Assembly: GCA_018820855.1 (NCBI GenBank)
Contig: JAHJNL010000054.1
Span: forward strand, 34,447-98,446
Source of the DNA: Pseudomonadota bacterium
GTDB taxonomy: Bacteria; Desulfobacterota; Desulfobulbia; Desulfobulbales; Desulfocapsaceae
DNA length: 64,000 nucleotides
Direction of reading: 5' to 3'
Shown here: positions 61,829-64,000 of the stretch, in pieces
Layout of the letters: each line of letters starts with the position of its first letter
Numbering within the stretch: position 1 is the stretch's first letter
Made by a program: the position numbers and the translations under genes
Notes under the pieces: generated by a model
The model's input: the letters and a program-made list of their open reading frames with translations, nothing else
Told to the model about the DNA's origin: nothing
Databases searched by the model: none

Positions 61829-63568
61829 TTACCCAGCAGACCAATCAGTACTCTCAATCCTGCCTCTATACCTTGGCAACGAAATCACAAAACCAGCCCC
61901 AATTCCTTTATGTCTCAACTCCAGCAGGCCATCCAATTCATCAATAATGCCGGCACAGATTGCCAGGCCCAATCCGGTTCCTTCTCCAACAGGTTTGGTG
62001 GTAACAAACGGATCAAAAATACGGCAGCGCAACTCCTCAGGAACACCGGGTCCGTTGTCCTGTACCAGCAACTTGGCCATTTTGTTATCTTGCCAAGTAC
62101 GGAGCTGAATCTCGCCGCCAACATCAATTGCCTGAATGGCATTCAAAACCAGGTTTAAAATCAGTTGCTCGGTCTTACGGCTATCAGCTAAGACCATAAA
62201 GGGCTGTTGCGAAAGATCCAACAAAAGAACAACCTCTTTTTGGTCAAATTGTAACTGGAGGATCTCGACCACCCTGCGCACAGAATCATTCAGGTCAATC
62301 TCGGCAAGTTTCGAAACTGAGGCACGGGAATAATCCAGTAAGCCTTTAACTATTCTTGAACATTTTCTGGCCTGTTCTACTATCACGGCCACACGCTGAT
62401 GATTTTTTTCTAAATCATTAGAGTGCGGTATCATGGAAGCATATCCGATAATATTGCCTAGTGGAGTGTTGATTTCATGGGCGACGCCTGCTGCAAGTTG
62501 TCCCAGAGCTGCGAGTTTCTCGGTGCGGCAGTAAAATTCGTGACGTTTTTTTTCATCACTGATATCACGGAAAGTCTGAACTCCACCAAGACTTTTTCCC
62601 GTTCCGTCCCGTAACACTGCCGACCCGATAGAAACGTCAAGGAGTCTATTGTCTTGAGTCTTCAAGGTTGTTTCCACATGGATATCCGCTGTTGGGATAT
62701 TCTGTAAGGACACGCTGTCAGGGGATAATGTAAACTGAAATATCTCACCGCACCGTCTGCCTATTGCTTCCTTTTCGGTATAACCGGTAATGCGTGTTGC
62801 AGATTCATTAAAGGAGACAATCACTCCATCATTATCTGTTACAAAAAGACCTTCTGTCATACAGGCTAAAACAGCAGCCATTTTTTGCTGTTCCAGTTCA
62901 AGATGCTGGCGGCTTTCTTTAAGTTGAGAAAAGCTGTCTGCCAATCTCGCAGCCATGACATTAAAGGAGTCGCCAATCGAGTTACATTCCTGAGGGCCTG
63001 TCAGGTCAATTTTCTTGGTCAGATTTCCTTCTGAAATTTCATGAATAGCTTGCTGAAGCACGGTCAACGGCTGATAAATTGTGTTACGCAAAACCACATT
63101 GATCAATACCAGGCCAACAACATGCAATACGGCCACTACTGCCCCGGCACAATAAACAATTTTCCATGTAATAGAATCAATCCAGGCCGTAGAAAAAGCT
63201 ATCTGTACCGTGCCATAAGAGACATCTCCTTTGCGAATAGGGTGCTCACTAATGATGAGGTGAGAATCAGGAAACAACCGTTGACCTGTTAACGGCACAC
63301 CGTCATCACGCAGCACGGTAATACCATATACAAAACCAGCCTGGACGATATCCCCGATATAACGTTCCATCGCTGCATGATCCTGTGAAGATATGGCATC
63401 AAGGGCGACATTCGACAAGACATGTGCGATACTTGCTCCTCTTTGTTCAAAGTCTTGAACAAGCAGCATCCGTTCCACCCGAATGACAATAACACTGGCA
63501 ACTACCACCAACAGCAGCAGAATCAAACTGAATCGTTTATAAAAACAGTATTGTAGTGGTTTGTTCAT
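61829..63568 (-). CDS. Membrane sensor histidine kinase paired with the NtrC-type regulator
   Basis: 579 residues. Transmembrane helices near 13-30 and 134-160 flank a periplasmic sensor of about 100 residues with no recognised family. HAMP lies at about 160-212, PAS about 225-340, HisKA with GVAHEINTPLG (His364) and HATPase (NLVLNAIQA, DNGPGVPE, GTGLGLAI). The PAS domain holds Cys273 in RRCGEIF. It probably senses a periplasmic sulfur compound or redox state and phosphorylates the regulator 16 bp downstream. Confidence 0.92.
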   Translation of the reverse strand: MNKPLQYCFYKRFSLILLLLVVVASVIVIRVERMLLVQDFEQRGASIAHVLSNVALDAISSQDHAAMERYIGDIVQAGFVYGITVLRDDGVPLTGQRLFPDSHLIISEHPIRKGDVSYGTVQIAFSTAWIDSITWKIVYCAGAVVAVLHVVGLVLINVVLRNTIYQPLTVLQQAIHEISEGNLTKKIDLTGPQECNSIGDSFNVMAARLADSFSQLKESRQHLELEQQKMAAVLACMTEGLFVTDNDGVIVSFNESATRITGYTEKEAIGRRCGEIFQFTLSPDSVSLQNIPTADIHVETTLKTQDNRLLDVSIGSAVLRDGTGKSLGGVQTFRDISDEKKRHEFYCRTEKLAALGQLAAGVAHEINTPLGNIIGYASMIPHSNDLEKNHQRVAVIVEQARKCSRIVKGLLDYSRASVSKLAEIDLNDSVRRVVEILQLQFDQKEVVLLLDLSQQPFMVLADSRKTEQLILNLVLNAIQAIDVGGEIQLRTWQDNKMAKLLVQDNGPGVPEELRCRIFDPFVTTKPVGEGTGLGLAICAGIIDELDGLLELRHKGIGAGFVISLPRYRGRIESTDWSAG

Positions 63569-64000
63569 TATGAATCAACCCAATCGCCAAGTTCGTAATC
63601 CGGATCCATTCCTCGTGTGTACGTTTTCTGTTAAAAAGAATTCAGCAATATTGGGTATAGTAGGGTTCAGATAAGTTCCGTGCAGTCAGTTCTCCCTGCT
63701 ATTTCTGTATGAATGCGTTTCATGAGCGATTTTTGCTGATCCGGGTTTATGTGGAAGATGTATCGTTCATGATTTGTACGATTCTTTATAATCCCTGATA
63801 AGAAAGTGTTAGTAGATATGTAAAATAATATGCTCTGCCTTGCAAGCAGAAGTAATTAGAATTACAAAATCGTATTATGATATATTGGAAGGCAGCAAGA
63901 GTTATTAATTACAGCAATAGTTCGAGGGAAAAGGTGGTTGGATCAAAAAAGTTGTTTTTGTAAGATCTAACTATTTGGAATTAAATGTGATTATTAAAAA
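63569..64000. other. Gene-free end of the window upstream of the kinase
   Basis: AT-rich, no coding frame I can support. A 17-bp dyad TCTGC-N7-GCAGA occurs at 63834-63850. The promoter of the kinase-regulator operon must lie here but I could not place it. Confidence 0.4.

Noticed and set aside
1..64000. CRISPR array, insertion sequence, prophage or rRNA
   Set aside because: No regularly spaced repeats, transposase, integrase, phage structural gene or rRNA sequence was found.

Overview
The window looks like chromosome of a mid-GC Gram-negative, strictly anaerobic, sulfur-metabolising member of the Desulfobacterota, most likely Desulfobulbales (Desulfocapsa-like). The grounds are a MurE-MurF fusion inside a near-complete division and cell wall (dcw) cluster, a one-polypeptide pyruvate:ferredoxin oxidoreductase, a CoA-disulfide-reductase/rhodanese flavoprotein, many sigma-54-type and hybrid two-component systems, and a yedE-tusA-dsrE sulfur relay operon. 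The taxonomy is inferred from gene content, not from a marker alignment.

1-17157: dcw cluster, all on the + strand, with gaps of a few bases or overlaps: mraZ, rsmH, ftsL, ftsI-like, murE-murF fusion, mraY, murD, murG, murC, murB, ftsQ, ftsA, ftsZ. Four GTGG repeats at 10-bp spacing between the promoter and mraZ look like MraZ operators. The FtsI-like protein has lost the SxxK, SxN and KTG motifs. ftsW is missing from its usual place between murD and murG, and ddl from between murB and ftsQ.

17311-28432: a radical SAM protein with no conventional start codon, a sensor kinase, a FetA/FetB-like ABC exporter pair, RsgA, a CoA-disulfide reductase-rhodanese, a HEAT-repeat/receiver protein, a PHP phosphatase and a small unknown protein.

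28450-38028: a YkgJ-type cysteine-cluster protein, four stacked hairpins, PFOR, a CBS protein, a PabB-PabC fusion, a decayed chemotaxis receptor, and a YbeD-like (DUF493) protein with an unknown neighbour.

38405-47764: a + strand set of TonB-dependent receptor, orphan periplasmic binding protein, hybrid kinase, HD-GYP regulator and second hybrid kinase, apparently one ligand-sensing pathway that feeds into cyclic-di-GMP.

48020-55587: TM2 protein, NagZ, a diguanylate cyclase behind a sigma-54-type promoter, an unknown protein, a UvrD/PcrA helicase, FolC, an HNH protein and tRNA-Arg(CCG).

55888-63568: an MHS-type transporter, then the most interesting locus: yedE, tusA, dsrE and two very small DsrF/DsrH-like genes. 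It has a sigma-54 promoter with two upstream dyads and is followed by a convergent NtrC-type regulator and its sensor kinase. This is the gene set reported for sulfur-disproportionating bacteria, with a proposed dedicated regulatory circuit. No CRISPR array, insertion sequence or rRNA was seen.
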